A DNA stretch of 41,248 nt, taken from NCBI RefSeq assembly GCF_000620125.1, contig NZ_JHVL01000032.1:1-41248 (forward strand), written 5' to 3'. Each line of letters begins with the position of its first letter. Position 1 is the stretch's first letter. Position numbers and translations under genes: made by a program. This document shows positions 15,217-23,686 of this stretch, one piece after another. The stretch comes from Clostridiisalibacter paucivorans DSM 22131 (lineage in GTDB: Bacteria; Bacillota; Clostridia; Tissierellales; Clostridiisalibacteraceae). The notes under the pieces were generated by a model. That model was not told where the DNA came from. It ran no database searches and saw only the letters and a program-made list of their open reading frames with translations.

Positions 15217-17193
15217 TTAAATAGTTACATAATCCCCATATTTTCTAATCATTGATTTCCCTAAATCAGTAATTTCTACTTTTCTTTTAAATAGTCCCTT
15301 TTCATTAATATAACCTCTACGATTTAAATGAGAAATCATACTAGACATTTGCAAAGAGGACATATTGTATTCCTTTGGAAATGATCCTATTTTTTCCTTT
15401 TCATTAAAGGTTATTTCTAAAAATTTAAGATATTTTTTATTTAGATAATCTTTAACCATTGCTAATTCCTTTTCATCTAATATTGGTAAAGCCTTCTCTC
15501 CCTTTTTAGTTATATTAAAAGTAAAAAATTTACTTCCTCTCAATCCTGCTCTTTCTATATATCCACCTTGGTCTAATTTTTCAATTGCTACATTTGATAT
15601 TCCAGAATCAACCTTTAGCCCATCACTTATATCTGCTAGATATTGATGTCCATTACGAATCATAACTAATACTTCAAGATCAAACTCATCTAATTTTCTT
15701 TCCACTCTATTGGATTTATTTGCTCTAATATCCCAATTAGGGTCTCCATAATACTTTGGTTTATCAGTGAAAGTTGCCAATATTCCTACAATTAAAGATA
15801 CTAGAAATCCAATAATAGCCATATGTGTCCACTTTCCTATTGCAAATATTCCTGTTAATTCAGTTATAGTTAAAATAACCATTGTTATCATACCTATAAG
15901 AACTCCCCAAAAAGCTCCTCTAGCATTAAATCTTGGCCAAAATGCCCCTAATAGCAACAATACAGCTGGTGGAGTTAGCCAAGCGTTTGCAAATGCAAAC
16001 AAATAAGTAGGTCCCCCTGGAAAGAAAGTCATTACCCATGTAACTATAATAATTAACCCCATTGTAAATTTACTGGCCCTCAATGTAGTCTCAGATGATG
16101 CTTTCTTATTTATCAGTCTTTTGTAAATATCCCTTGTGGCCATAGATGTTGCTCCCATTGCTGCCGTTGAAGATGTAGATAGAGCAGCAGCTGCAGCACC
16201 AACTATAAATAATGAACCTAATATTGGAGTAATTACAGTTGCAATCATTCCATAAGCAGCAGTTTGATCAGCACTTCCTCCAACTAAAGCAAATACCTCT
16301 GGCATAGTGACACCAGCATATATGCCGATTATAGATAAAGGTATCATAAATACAATTATTAGATATATTGTTCCAATAGTATATGATTTTCTTGCAATAC
16401 TTTCATTCCTACATGAAGAAATCTTTAACCAATAATAATTATTTCCCCATACCAAAGCAGTACCAAATAAAAGCATAAATGTTATAACACTTGGATATTT
16501 CATTGTCAAACCAGGTAATTGAGCCCCAGATAATCCAGTATTAAACCAGTTCCCCCCTAACCAAGTATTGAAGTATTCAAATCCTCCATACTTATTCATT
16601 AATATTAGAGTAAATATAGGAACAGCAATTGTACCAATGGTCACTTGAATAAAATCTGCCACTGATGTTGCCCATAGACCACTCATAGTTGCAAATATTA
16701 GAATAACTAAAAATGCAACTGCAGCAATTGCAATTGTCGACCAGCCGGTATATCCTGAAACAATAGCTGATAATGATGACACATTATTCGCTAATATACC
16801 ACACATACCAATAACAGATGTAACTGCCACAAGTCCTCTTACTTTGCCATTATATCTAATCTGAAAATACTCTGGAAGAGTCTGTGCTCCAGATCTTCTT
16901 ATAAAATTCGAAAATAAATTAGCATATAAAAATAATCCAAATATAGAATAGATTACACCCCATATTATGCCACCTCTAGCTCCATATAGAACAGAAAATC
17001 CAGGTGCTAAAGCTATACTTGTACCAGCAAATCCTATTGCAACAACGGCTACAGTGTTAATAGGAAAACTGATTTCTCTTCCTGCTAATATATAGTCATC
17101 TGAATCTGATACCCATTTTTTAGAGATTAGCCCAGAACCGACTAATAACCCAATAAATATAATCGCATATATAGCAAAGGTAATATTAACCAT
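15217..17193 (-). CDS. Sodium:solute symporter with two C-terminal winged-helix domains
   Basis: Residues 1-475 are a complete SSS transporter of about 13 segments, with the start DSDDYILAGREISFPINTVA, a SGLWATSVADFIQ block and AAAAALSTSSTAAMGATSMA (the Na+-site region). Usual family members end near residue 500. Here a linker leads to two wing-shaped modules. The first, 501-570, has ISDGL, then GISNVAIEKLDQGGYIERAG as recognition helix, and a wing ending FFTFNITKKGEKAL. The second, 573-652, has SSLQMSSMISHLNRRGYINE and wing KRKVEITDLGKSMI. Both look like MarR/PadR-type DNA-binding folds. ATG 17193 follows AGGAGG. It lies between the kce operon and kdd, so the substrate may feed that pathway. 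Confidence 0.88.
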   Translation of the reverse strand: MVNITFAIYAIIFIGLLVGSGLISKKWVSDSDDYILAGREISFPINTVAVVAIGFAGTSIALAPGFSVLYGARGGIIWGVIYSIFGLFLYANLFSNFIRRSGAQTLPEYFQIRYNGKVRGLVAVTSVIGMCGILANNVSSLSAIVSGYTGWSTIAIAAVAFLVILIFATMSGLWATSVADFIQVTIGTIAVPIFTLILMNKYGGFEYFNTWLGGNWFNTGLSGAQLPGLTMKYPSVITFMLLFGTALVWGNNYYWLKISSCRNESIARKSYTIGTIYLIIVFMIPLSIIGIYAGVTMPEVFALVGGSADQTAAYGMIATVITPILGSLFIVGAAAAALSTSSTAAMGATSMATRDIYKRLINKKASSETTLRASKFTMGLIIIVTWVMTFFPGGPTYLFAFANAWLTPPAVLLLLGAFWPRFNARGAFWGVLIGMITMVILTITELTGIFAIGKWTHMAIIGFLVSLIVGILATFTDKPKYYGDPNWDIRANKSNRVERKLDEFDLEVLVMIRNGHQYLADISDGLKVDSGISNVAIEKLDQGGYIERAGLRGSKFFTFNITKKGEKALPILDEKELAMVKDYLNKKYLKFLEITFNEKEKIGSFPKEYNMSSLQMSSMISHLNRRGYINEKGLFKRKVEITDLGKSMIRKYGDYVTI

Positions 17194-17271
17194 TGATTTA
17201 ACCTCCTATTTGCTTTTAATTTTTATATATAGTATAATGCTTCTATCTTTATTTTTATAAATTATTTGTTA

Positions 17272-17294
17272 GAAAGGGATATAAAATCCCTTTC
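17272..17294 (-). terminator. Hairpin between the cyclase-family gene and the SSS gene
   Basis: Arms GAAAGGGAT (17272-17280) and ATCCCTTTC (17286-17294) pair perfectly. The T tract lies on the plus-strand side only; read on the minus strand the stem is followed by TAACAAATAA. Termination for the minus-strand operon is therefore probably partial, and the symporter may be reached by read-through. Confidence 0.55.
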
Positions 17295-17299
17295 TTTTT

Positions 17300-18070
17300 T
17301 TATTCTTCTACAAAAGCCACAGCCCGTATCCATCCAGCACTGGCCTTTTTTATTTTTATGGGAAAACAGAAAAATTTGCTCCCTATTATAGGTAAAGATT
17401 CTAAATTAGTTAATTTTTCTATATGACAATATGCCTTTTCTGCGCCAGCTCTATGGCCTTCCCATATGATACTTTTATCACCAGTTTTATCAAATTCTTC
17501 TGCTATTAATGGTAATGGTCTATCCCAGCTCCAAGCATCTGTTCCTACTACTCTGACCCCTTGATTGACAAGCCATAGAGTTGCAGCCTTACTCATTCCA
17601 CATCCAGAAGATAGGTATCTCTTGCTTCCCCAATACTTGCTAGCTCCAGTATTAACCAATACTATATCTCCAGCCTTTAATGTATATTGTATTTTATTGA
17701 AATATTCATCAAAATCTTCAGGTTCAACCTTATATCCGTCAGGCTTATCCCTAAAATCTACAACAACAGCAGACCCATAAAACCAATCTAAAGGTATTTC
17801 ATCTATTGTCCATGCCTCTTCACCTCCATTCATAGTTGGATAGTAATGATAAGGAGCATCAATATGAGTCCCTCCATGGGTAGAAACTTTAAGAAACTCA
17901 ACAGCCCATCCATTTCCTTCTGGAAGATCTTCTAATGTAGCATTCCCAAAGTACTCCAACATTTCTTCTGCTGTATCTTTATGGTTTCTATAGTCTATAT
18001 ATGGAATATAATCTGGTGGATCACTAGGTAATCCACTTTCTAATGCAATACTTAAATCTATAATTTTCAT
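17300..18070 (-). CDS. Cyclase-family metal-dependent hydrolase (kynurenine-formamidase-like fold)
   Basis: A 256-residue enzyme of the family that includes kynurenine formamidase KynB and isatin hydrolase, which hydrolyse amide or cyclic amide bonds with a divalent metal. It starts MKIIDLSIALESGLP. The metal-binding signature is THGGTHIDAPYHYYP (HxGTHxDxPxH), and GDIVLVNTGASKYWGSKRY and VVGTDAWSWDRP follow. ATG 18070 has AGGAGGATATAT upstream. It is the third gene after thiolase and kce, 16 bases from kce. Its presence in a lysine-type operon is unexpected; opening a lactam or cleaving an N-acyl group on an imported substrate is a guess. Confidence 0.8.
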   Translation of the reverse strand: MKIIDLSIALESGLPSDPPDYIPYIDYRNHKDTAEEMLEYFGNATLEDLPEGNGWAVEFLKVSTHGGTHIDAPYHYYPTMNGGEEAWTIDEIPLDWFYGSAVVVDFRDKPDGYKVEPEDFDEYFNKIQYTLKAGDIVLVNTGASKYWGSKRYLSSGCGMSKAATLWLVNQGVRVVGTDAWSWDRPLPLIAEEFDKTGDKSIIWEGHRAGAEKAYCHIEKLTNLESLPIIGSKFFCFPIKIKKASAGWIRAVAFVEE

Positions 18071-18086
18071 TATATATATCCTCCTC

Positions 18087-18905
18087 TTATTCTAATCCTA
18101 ATATTTCTCTTGTTTCATCTGGTGTAGCCACTTCATTTCCAACTTCCTTTATTATATTAGCAGCCCGCATCACAAATTGTTTGTTGGATCTTGCCAATTC
18201 TTTTTTATTAAATAGTATATTATCTTCCATACCAACTCTTATATGACCACCCAACGCTATAGTTGCTAGCATTATTGGAATATGAGTTTTTCCAATACCA
18301 AAAGCCGACCATGTAGAATTAGATGGCAACAATCCCTTCATAAAAACTAAGTTTTCTACAGTAGCTGCAATTCCCCCCGCTGCACCTAAAACAAATTGAT
18401 AGTGCAAAGGCTCTTTTAATATTCCTTTTTTTACATAATACTTGGCATTATAAATCATTCCTGGATCAAATATTTCAATTTCTGGTTTTATTCCATATTC
18501 ATTCATTGTTTTCCCTAATTCCTCTAAAAAAGATGGAGAATTTATAAACAAGGAATTATGTTGCCAGTTCATAGAACCACAATCATAAGATGCCATGTCA
18601 GGTCTAATTAATTTTAAATGTGATTGTCTTGTTTCATCTGTCGCATTTAGATCACCTGATGTGGTTAGATTAATTATAATATCACATTTATCTTTAATTA
18701 AATCTACTGTTTCTTTGAATCTCTCTTTGTCCATAGTACCTTGGCCCTTATCATCTCTCATATGCAGATGAGCAATAGATGCTCCTGCCTCATAGCATTG
18801 ATACACATCTTCAGCAATTTCTTTTGGTGTTAAAGGTATATTAGGATTGTCTTTTTTAGTTGGCCACGCACCAGTTGGTGCTACTGTTATAATTGTTTTT
18901 CCCAT
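18087..18905 (-). CDS. kce: 3-keto-5-aminohexanoate cleavage enzyme (Kce, BKACE family)
   Basis: It condenses 3-keto-5-aminohexanoate with acetyl-CoA to give acetoacetate and 3-aminobutyryl-CoA. Length is 272 residues, standard. The Zn site is visible: H46 and H48 in HLHMRD, and E227 in RVGMEDN; R223 and D228 in the same block match the catalytic Arg/Asp of characterised Kce. Glycine-rich LGAAGGIAATVENL also fits. BKACE enzymes differ in substrate, so the exact keto acid is uncertain, but kdd three genes away supports the lysine pathway. ATG 18905 follows GGAGGAAGTG, and the gene is 20 bases after the thiolase stop. Confidence 0.88.
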   Translation of the reverse strand: MGKTIITVAPTGAWPTKKDNPNIPLTPKEIAEDVYQCYEAGASIAHLHMRDDKGQGTMDKERFKETVDLIKDKCDIIINLTTSGDLNATDETRQSHLKLIRPDMASYDCGSMNWQHNSLFINSPSFLEELGKTMNEYGIKPEIEIFDPGMIYNAKYYVKKGILKEPLHYQFVLGAAGGIAATVENLVFMKGLLPSNSTWSAFGIGKTHIPIMLATIALGGHIRVGMEDNILFNKKELARSNKQFVMRAANIIKEVGNEVATPDETREILGLE

Positions 18906-18925
18906 ATCTTCACTTCCTCCCTAAA

Positions 18926-20098
18926 TTAATCTCTTTCCAGCAGCATAGCTACGCCTTGCCCTCCTCCACAACAGAAGGTTATTAAGCCTAAATTAACATC
19001 TCTAAATTCCATCTCATAAACCATTTTTGTCGTCAATATAGCCCCAGTTCCAGCTAATGGATGTCCAAGAGCTATGGCCCCTCCATTAACATTTAATTTA
19101 TTCTCATTGATTTTAAGTTCTTTGATACATGCTAATGTTTGCGCTGCAAAGGCTTCATTTAATTCAATTAAATCAATATCTTCTAATTTTAGGCCTGTCT
19201 TTTCAAGTACCTTTTTAGTTGCAGGTACTGGTCCTATTCCCATTATATTTGGATCTACTCCTACAGCAGTAAATGCTTTATACCTTGCTAAAATCTCATA
19301 CCCCATAGCTTTAGCCAATTTTTCTTCCATCATAATCACAGCTCCTGCTCCATCACTCATTGGAGAACTATTCCCTGCTGTTACCACTCCATCTTGTTTA
19401 AACACTGATTTTAATTTAGCCATAGATTCCAAATTAGCATCATCTCTAATAGTCTCATCTTCATCAATTACAACCTTCTTGTCCCTGTCCAATTGTACTT
19501 CAATTGGTAATATCTGTTCCTTAAACTTCCCCTTTTTTCTTGCTAAGGAAGCTTTTTTATGACTATTAACAGAATAGATATCAAGTTCTTCTCTAGTAAG
19601 ACTGTACAATTGTGCCAAATTTTCTGCTGTAATACCCATACTAGGATTACCAATATGCTCTGGTGAAAGCCTTAATTTCCCATTAAATCTAGGTGGATTA
19701 ACAGAATAACCTATCTCAGGTTTCAGCATCACATAAGGTCTGCGTGAATCACTCTCTACTCCCCCAGCAATAATCACTTTAGCTTCTCCTAATTGAATCA
19801 TCATTGCTGCTAAAGCTATTGCATTAAGCGAAGTCCCACATTGCCTATCAACAGTAAGTGCTGGTATGTCTATTGGTAAGCCAGCTTCAAGAGAAACCAC
19901 TCTTGCAATATTGTTTACATCATGACCCATAAGATTACCAAATATAATCTCATCTACCATATCCAAACTTATACTAACTCTATTGATAACTTCTTTAACA
20001 ACTTCTGCCCCCATCTTATAAGGTTCTACTGATGCCAATACTCCCCTACATCTTCCCACTGGAGTACGCACAGCGGAAACAATAACTGCATTATTCAT
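18926..20098 (-). CDS. Thiolase (acetyl-CoA C-acetyltransferase type)
   Basis: It interconverts acetoacetyl-CoA and two acetyl-CoA, or a longer 3-ketoacyl-CoA equivalent. It has 390 residues from ATG 20098 (MNNAVIVSAVRTPVGRCRGV), preceded by AAGGAGG. The frame extends to 20128, but the sigma-54 transcription start predicted near 20130 and the ribosome site favour 20098. Catalytic residues are all present: nucleophile Cys in VDRQCGTSLNA, His in GGAIALGHPLAGTG, and the second Cys in FCCGGGQG. First gene of thiolase-kce-cyclase. It could dispose of acetoacetate released by Kce once that is activated to the CoA ester. Confidence 0.94.
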   Translation of the reverse strand: MNNAVIVSAVRTPVGRCRGVLASVEPYKMGAEVVKEVINRVSISLDMVDEIIFGNLMGHDVNNIARVVSLEAGLPIDIPALTVDRQCGTSLNAIALAAMMIQLGEAKVIIAGGVESDSRRPYVMLKPEIGYSVNPPRFNGKLRLSPEHIGNPSMGITAENLAQLYSLTREELDIYSVNSHKKASLARKKGKFKEQILPIEVQLDRDKKVVIDEDETIRDDANLESMAKLKSVFKQDGVVTAGNSSPMSDGAGAVIMMEEKLAKAMGYEILARYKAFTAVGVDPNIMGIGPVPATKKVLEKTGLKLEDIDLIELNEAFAAQTLACIKELKINENKLNVNGGAIALGHPLAGTGAILTTKMVYEMEFRDVNLGLITFCCGGGQGVAMLLERD

Positions 20099-20140
20099 AC
20101 TAACCTCCTTCTGTAAATTTATTTTCATTTATTTAATATT

Positions 20141-20155
20141 GCAAAACTTATGCCA
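20141..20155 (-). promoter_or_regulatory. Sigma-54 (-24/-12) promoter of the thiolase-kce operon
   Basis: The minus strand reads TGGCATAAGTTTTGC followed by A, a full match to TGGCAYRNNNNTTGCA. It lies 43 bases before the thiolase ATG, giving a leader of about 30 bases. The sigma-54 activator gene is directly upstream. Confidence 0.87.
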
Positions 20156-20172
20156 TTTTAAAAAAATAATAA

Positions 20173-20215
20173 TAAGCTTAGAGTTCTAGGCTTTATACCT
20201 ATATATCTAAGCTTA
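20173..20215. repeat. Hairpin with symmetric internal loop between UAS and promoter
   Basis: TAAGCTTAGA (20173-20182) pairs with TCTAAGCTTA (20206-20215). Inside, TAGG (20187-20190) pairs with CCTA (20198-20201), leaving a 4 by 4 internal loop. It sits between the putative activator site and the -24 element, where DNA bending or looping takes place. Confidence 0.5.
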
Positions 20216-20224
20216 CAAAAACAA

Positions 20225-20250
20225 AATGTGTAACTATATGTTTACACATT
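20225..20250 (-). promoter_or_regulatory. Putative upstream activator site for the sigma-54 regulator
   Basis: Nine-bp inverted arms AATGTGTAA (20225-20233) and TTACACATT (20242-20250) are separated by eight bases and centred about 108 bp upstream of the predicted start. This is the usual distance for an enhancer-binding protein site. The same GTGTAAA/TTTACAC words recur in the terminator stem at 20296-20339. Confidence 0.55.
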
Positions 20251-20295
20251 AATGCTTGTTATTTATTTTTCTTCTGATCACAACCTGATTATAAG

Positions 20296-20339
20296 TAAAG
20301 TGTAAACAATAGTTTGCGCAAACTATCATTTACACTTTA
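20296..20339 (-). terminator. Terminator of the PAS sigma-54 activator at 20337
   Basis: A 22-bp dyad centred at 20317/20318 with a 2-bp interior mismatch overlaps the stop codon (20337-20339). The long stem supports termination, although the downstream stretch is only moderately T-rich. Its GTGTAAA and TTTACAC arms resemble the nearby activator site and could double as a second binding site. Confidence 0.65.
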
Positions 20340-21746
20340 TAATTTATCTAACTCATACTTTTTTATTTTTTTATATAAAAGAGTCCTAGATATTCCAAGA
20401 GTTTTAGCTGCCCGTGTCTTATTTTGATTGCAATCTCTAAGGACCTTAATTATTGTTTCCTTTTCTAAATCCTCCTTGATATCTTTTAGCAATAATTTAT
20501 TTTTCTTTTGCCCTTTACAACTCTTAACAGTTTTTTTCTTTTCAAAATAATCACAAAAATGACTCCATGATAGAGATTCTCCCCACGACTTATTCATTGC
20601 TCTTTCCAATACATTTTGAAGTTCCCTTATATTTCCTGGCCAATTGTATTCTAATCCCATTAATCTAGTTTTTGCTTCATCAGATATTCCAATTACACTC
20701 ATTCCAAGCTGAAAATTTAATTTGTCTAATAAATTATCCATTATTAGAGGGATATCTTCTTTTCTCTTTCTAAGAGGTGGTATAGTAATTTTTAATACAT
20801 TAAGCCTATAAAAAAGATCCATTCTAAATTTATTTTTCGCCACTAATTTATCTAAATTTGCATTTGAAGCTGCAATAATTCTAACATCTACAGGTATAGA
20901 TTTTCCTCCTCCTACTCTTTCTATTTCCCTTTCTTGTAATGCTCTTAATAGTTTAGGTTGTAAAGATAAAGGCATTTGATTAATTTCATCAAAAAATAGG
21001 CTACCTCCATTGGCCATTTCAAATCTTCCCTCTTTACCACCTTTTTTAGCTCCTGTAAAAGCCCCTTCTTCATATCCAAAAAACTCCGATTCTAAAAGCT
21101 CACTAGGTATAGCTGCACAATTCACTTTAATAAAAGGTTGAGAATATCTATTACTCAAATCATGTATGGCATGAGCAACTAATTCCTTTCCAGTACCTGT
21201 TTCTCCTTCTATTAATACACTAGAATTTGATCTAGCAGCATTGACTATTAATTTTTTCATATTTTTTATCTTTACACTATCTCCTATAATATTATCAATT
21301 GTATAATCTGCTCCCCTGATTTTTCTTAATTCCTCTTGATAATATTCAATTCTACTAGCCATACTATTTACTTTAAAAGAAAAATCTATTGCTTCTTCCA
21401 TTCCTTTGAATATAACATGTATAAATCCAGCTACCACTTTACCATCCTTCATAATTGGCAGATAGGTCGAAAAAGCCTTTATTTTTGAAGGGCCTTTAGT
21501 TATAATTACATGTCCTGTTACAGATTTTTTTGTCTTTAAAACATAATCAATTTTTGTATCTGGAATAAAGTCTCGAACAGGCTTCCCTTTTATATCTCTT
21601 AGCTTTATATTTCCCATCATCTTTGACCATTTGTCATTCACATATAAATATCTCCCCTTAGAATCCGTTATGACAACTCCATCTAAATGCTCTATGATTA
21701 ATTTAAATACATCTAAGTTAATATCTTCAAAATCACTATTAGTCAT
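20337..21746 (-). CDS. Sigma-54-dependent activator with PAS domain, likely regulator of the thiolase-kce operon
   Basis: A 469-residue enhancer-binding protein. A PAS domain (about 10-120) starts DVFKLIIEHLDGVVITDSKG. The AAA+ domain (about 150-385) has Walker A GETGTGKE, a canonical GAFTGA loop and Walker B GGSLFFDEIN. The Fis helix-turn-helix at the end is NKTRAAKTLGISRTLLYKKI. ATG 21746 follows AAGGGGG. It lies immediately upstream of a sigma-54 promoter and shares its strand, which is the standard arrangement for a local activator of amino-acid catabolism. The PAS ligand is unknown. An ISLre2-type element sits about 170 bases upstream and may have altered its own promoter. Confidence 0.93.
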   Translation of the reverse strand: MTNSDFEDINLDVFKLIIEHLDGVVITDSKGRYLYVNDKWSKMMGNIKLRDIKGKPVRDFIPDTKIDYVLKTKKSVTGHVIITKGPSKIKAFSTYLPIMKDGKVVAGFIHVIFKGMEEAIDFSFKVNSMASRIEYYQEELRKIRGADYTIDNIIGDSVKIKNMKKLIVNAARSNSSVLIEGETGTGKELVAHAIHDLSNRYSQPFIKVNCAAIPSELLESEFFGYEEGAFTGAKKGGKEGRFEMANGGSLFFDEINQMPLSLQPKLLRALQEREIERVGGGKSIPVDVRIIAASNANLDKLVAKNKFRMDLFYRLNVLKITIPPLRKRKEDIPLIMDNLLDKLNFQLGMSVIGISDEAKTRLMGLEYNWPGNIRELQNVLERAMNKSWGESLSWSHFCDYFEKKKTVKSCKGQKKNKLLLKDIKEDLEKETIIKVLRDCNQNKTRAAKTLGISRTLLYKKIKKYELDKL

Positions 21747-21903
21747 AATACCCCCTTATCATACAAATACTAGACTTTTTTATCGATATATCAAATATAT
21801 TAATAGAAAGAATATTGTTAATAACAAATATTTTCATAATATTACCTCAAATGCTGATTTGCCCAATATTATATATCATATTTATGAAACATTCAACCGA
21901 CCC

Positions 21904-21912
21904 AATGCATGG
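21904..21912. repeat. Left 9-bp target-site duplication of the IS element
   Basis: AATGCATGG directly abuts the left end of the element and is repeated exactly at 23465-23473. Confidence 0.85.
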
Positions 21913-23464
21913 GATAGTGTCAAGTTACTGTAGGTTTTTATGAAATAGAGATTCCCCACATCATTATGAAGTTAAGCTCCAGTCATAGACTTAAGCAATT
22001 CTGATAGCCAAGTCCTTTTACCATTATTTAAAATTGTTATATTATTTATTTTTTCATTTGTAGATTTATTAACTGTTTTTTGTATGCTTTGTTTGCTTAA
22101 TTTACTTAATCTTAATTCCTTTTGTTCTTCTTTTCACTTGTTAATGATTAAATCATATACATCTCCACCATTAGCTTTAAATACTCTAAGTCTAGACATT
22201 TGATCTACACCTGTTTTGCTCCAAGCTCGTGGTCTAGAGCTTAGCCTATCGGCTAATATATGGCTTATATGACCTTCAGCACTGCAACCTATATAATCCT
22301 TATTATACTGATTTTTTATACCTTCCCATTGGTTCATTATATATCTTCTAGAATCTTTTATTGCATTTATTTTTGTTTGTAACTTAGTTTCTTCAATGAT
22401 AACTCTAAATAAATCAAGTACACTTTTTTTATCTAATTTATTTATATAATGCCACATAATAGGTGTTGTATAAGGTAAGTGAGCTGTGGCTATCTTTATA
22501 TATTTAGATAAATGAAATCTATCTAGTACAAAGATACTTCCTTTAATCCATCCTACACCATTCTTTATCCACTTAGCTCCATCTCCTGATAAATAGATTT
22601 TCTCTATTTTTTCCATGTCATAAGCTTCTTCTAAATAATTGGCTACTTCTATCCATAAATCAGCACTATGAGAATAAACACCACTAAAATACCTTACATT
22701 TTGAAGTCTATATCTATCTTTATTAACAGCTTTTTTACCTTCATGCACATATACTAACTTTGGCTCAATATTTTTTCCAGATTGAAGTGCTACATGATCC
22801 TCATCAGCTTCAATATATAAAGTTTTAACTACTTTCTTTTTTTCAGTTATCTTAACACTATCATTTGGTATATCTCCTAGCTCTCTAATAGTATTCATGA
22901 CTGTTTGATTAGTTAGATCAATAGAGTCAACAGCTATTTGACCACTTTTTCTATAAGAAGATTCTATGGCTTCATCCACAAGCTTCGCTTTTAAAGAAGA
23001 ATCTAATCTATCATGTATATCTATTCCCAATCTTTGATCTGATAAATATTTATATTCACCAGTTTTCTTATTTTTATAGTAGGTTCTTTTATAATTAACT
23101 TCACCAAATATTGTAGCTATAGTTTTTCTGTCTGCTTTTCTCTGAACAGTCCATTTTTCTTTTCTTAAATTATCCTGTTTTACTAAAGAATCCACTGTTT
23201 CCAACGCTTTTTGTACTATCTGTACGCCTATATCATCAAGTATTTTTTCAGTATTTAAAATAAATTCCGATATATCTTTATGGTTTGCCAAAGTATTAAT
23301 TAAATTTTCTTTTGTTTCATTGATGATTTTTTGTGAAATTTCATGTATAATAGTTTCCAAGAGAGTTCCTCCTTTGATGTTGGTTTTGGCACTTACATCA
23401 TAACATATGGAGGAACTTTCTTTTTTATTTTTTGAAATTTTACCTACAATAATTTTACTCTAAG
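21913..23464 (-). mobile_element. ISLre2-family insertion sequence, 1552 bp
   Basis: The element is bounded by 23-bp imperfect inverted ends: GATAGTGTCAAGTTACTGTAG at the left and the complement of the right end, CTTAGAGTAAAATTATTGTAG, each followed by GT. They agree at 17 of 23 positions and share TGTAGGT. It is flanked by a 9-bp duplication, so the boundaries are firm. The single gene inside is an ISLre2-type transposase with one nonsense codon. Confidence 0.85.
21972..23360 (-). pseudogene. ISLre2-family transposase interrupted by one TGA codon
   Basis: The frame starts at TTG 23360, seven bases after AAAGGAGG, and reads METIIHEISQKIINETKENL. It has the family's typical blocks YLSGDGAKWIKNGVGWI, FVLDRFHLSKY and SAEGHISHILADRLSSRPRA. 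At 22134-22136 the frame meets TGA after DLIINK. It then continues in the same frame with KEEQKELRLSKLSKQSIQK, a normal family C terminus, to TAA 21972-21974 (462 codons in all). A single point mutation has removed the last 50 or so residues, so the product is probably inactive or altered. Confidence 0.85.
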
Positions 23465-23473
23465 AATGCATGG
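23465..23473. repeat. Right 9-bp target-site duplication of the IS element
   Basis: AATGCATGG, identical to 21904-21912. Removing the element and one copy restores a continuous spacer between the sigma-54 activator and the acyl-CoA dehydrogenase gene. Confidence 0.85.
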
Positions 23474-23595
23474 TTTGTTCTTCCAGTTATAACTGTTGTA
23501 TTTATAAATATATTTGATCCAATTATTATAACTTATTTCATGAATCTATTTAGTTAGTTCTATTATACGTATACTAGTCTAACCAAATACCCATA

Positions 23596-23629
23596 TATAA
23601 AAGGTGGCGGCAAAATGAACCGTCACCTT
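23596..23629 (-). terminator. Terminator of the crotonase-CoA-transferase-dehydrogenase operon
   Basis: AAGGTGGCGG (23601-23610) pairs with CCGTCACCTT (23620-23629) with one G-T position, and the minus-strand copy runs into TTTTATAT. It lies 58 bases after the acyl-CoA dehydrogenase stop. Confidence 0.7.
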
Positions 23630-23652
23630 ATCTAATTAATATAGTGTCAATA

Positions 23653-23679
23653 ATAAAGTTTAAAAGTGAGCCTGACCCC
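23653..23679 (+). repeat. Dispersed repeat copy 1 (GTGAGCCTGACCC type)
   Basis: AAAGTTTAAAAGTGAGCCTG then ACCCC. The same unit recurs at 32471-32495 and 34865-34891 in the same orientation, each time in a spacer. Confidence 0.8.
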
Positions 23680-23686
23680 ATAGCTT

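Noticed and set aside
20099-20128. Ten extra N-terminal residues on the thiolase
   Set aside because: The sigma-54 start near 20130 and the AAGGAGG before 20098 leave no room for ribosome binding at 20128.
22134-22136. TGA decoded as an amino acid in the transposase
   Set aside because: Other genes here use TGA as a normal stop (for example the permease at 28857), so a nonsense mutation is the simpler reading.
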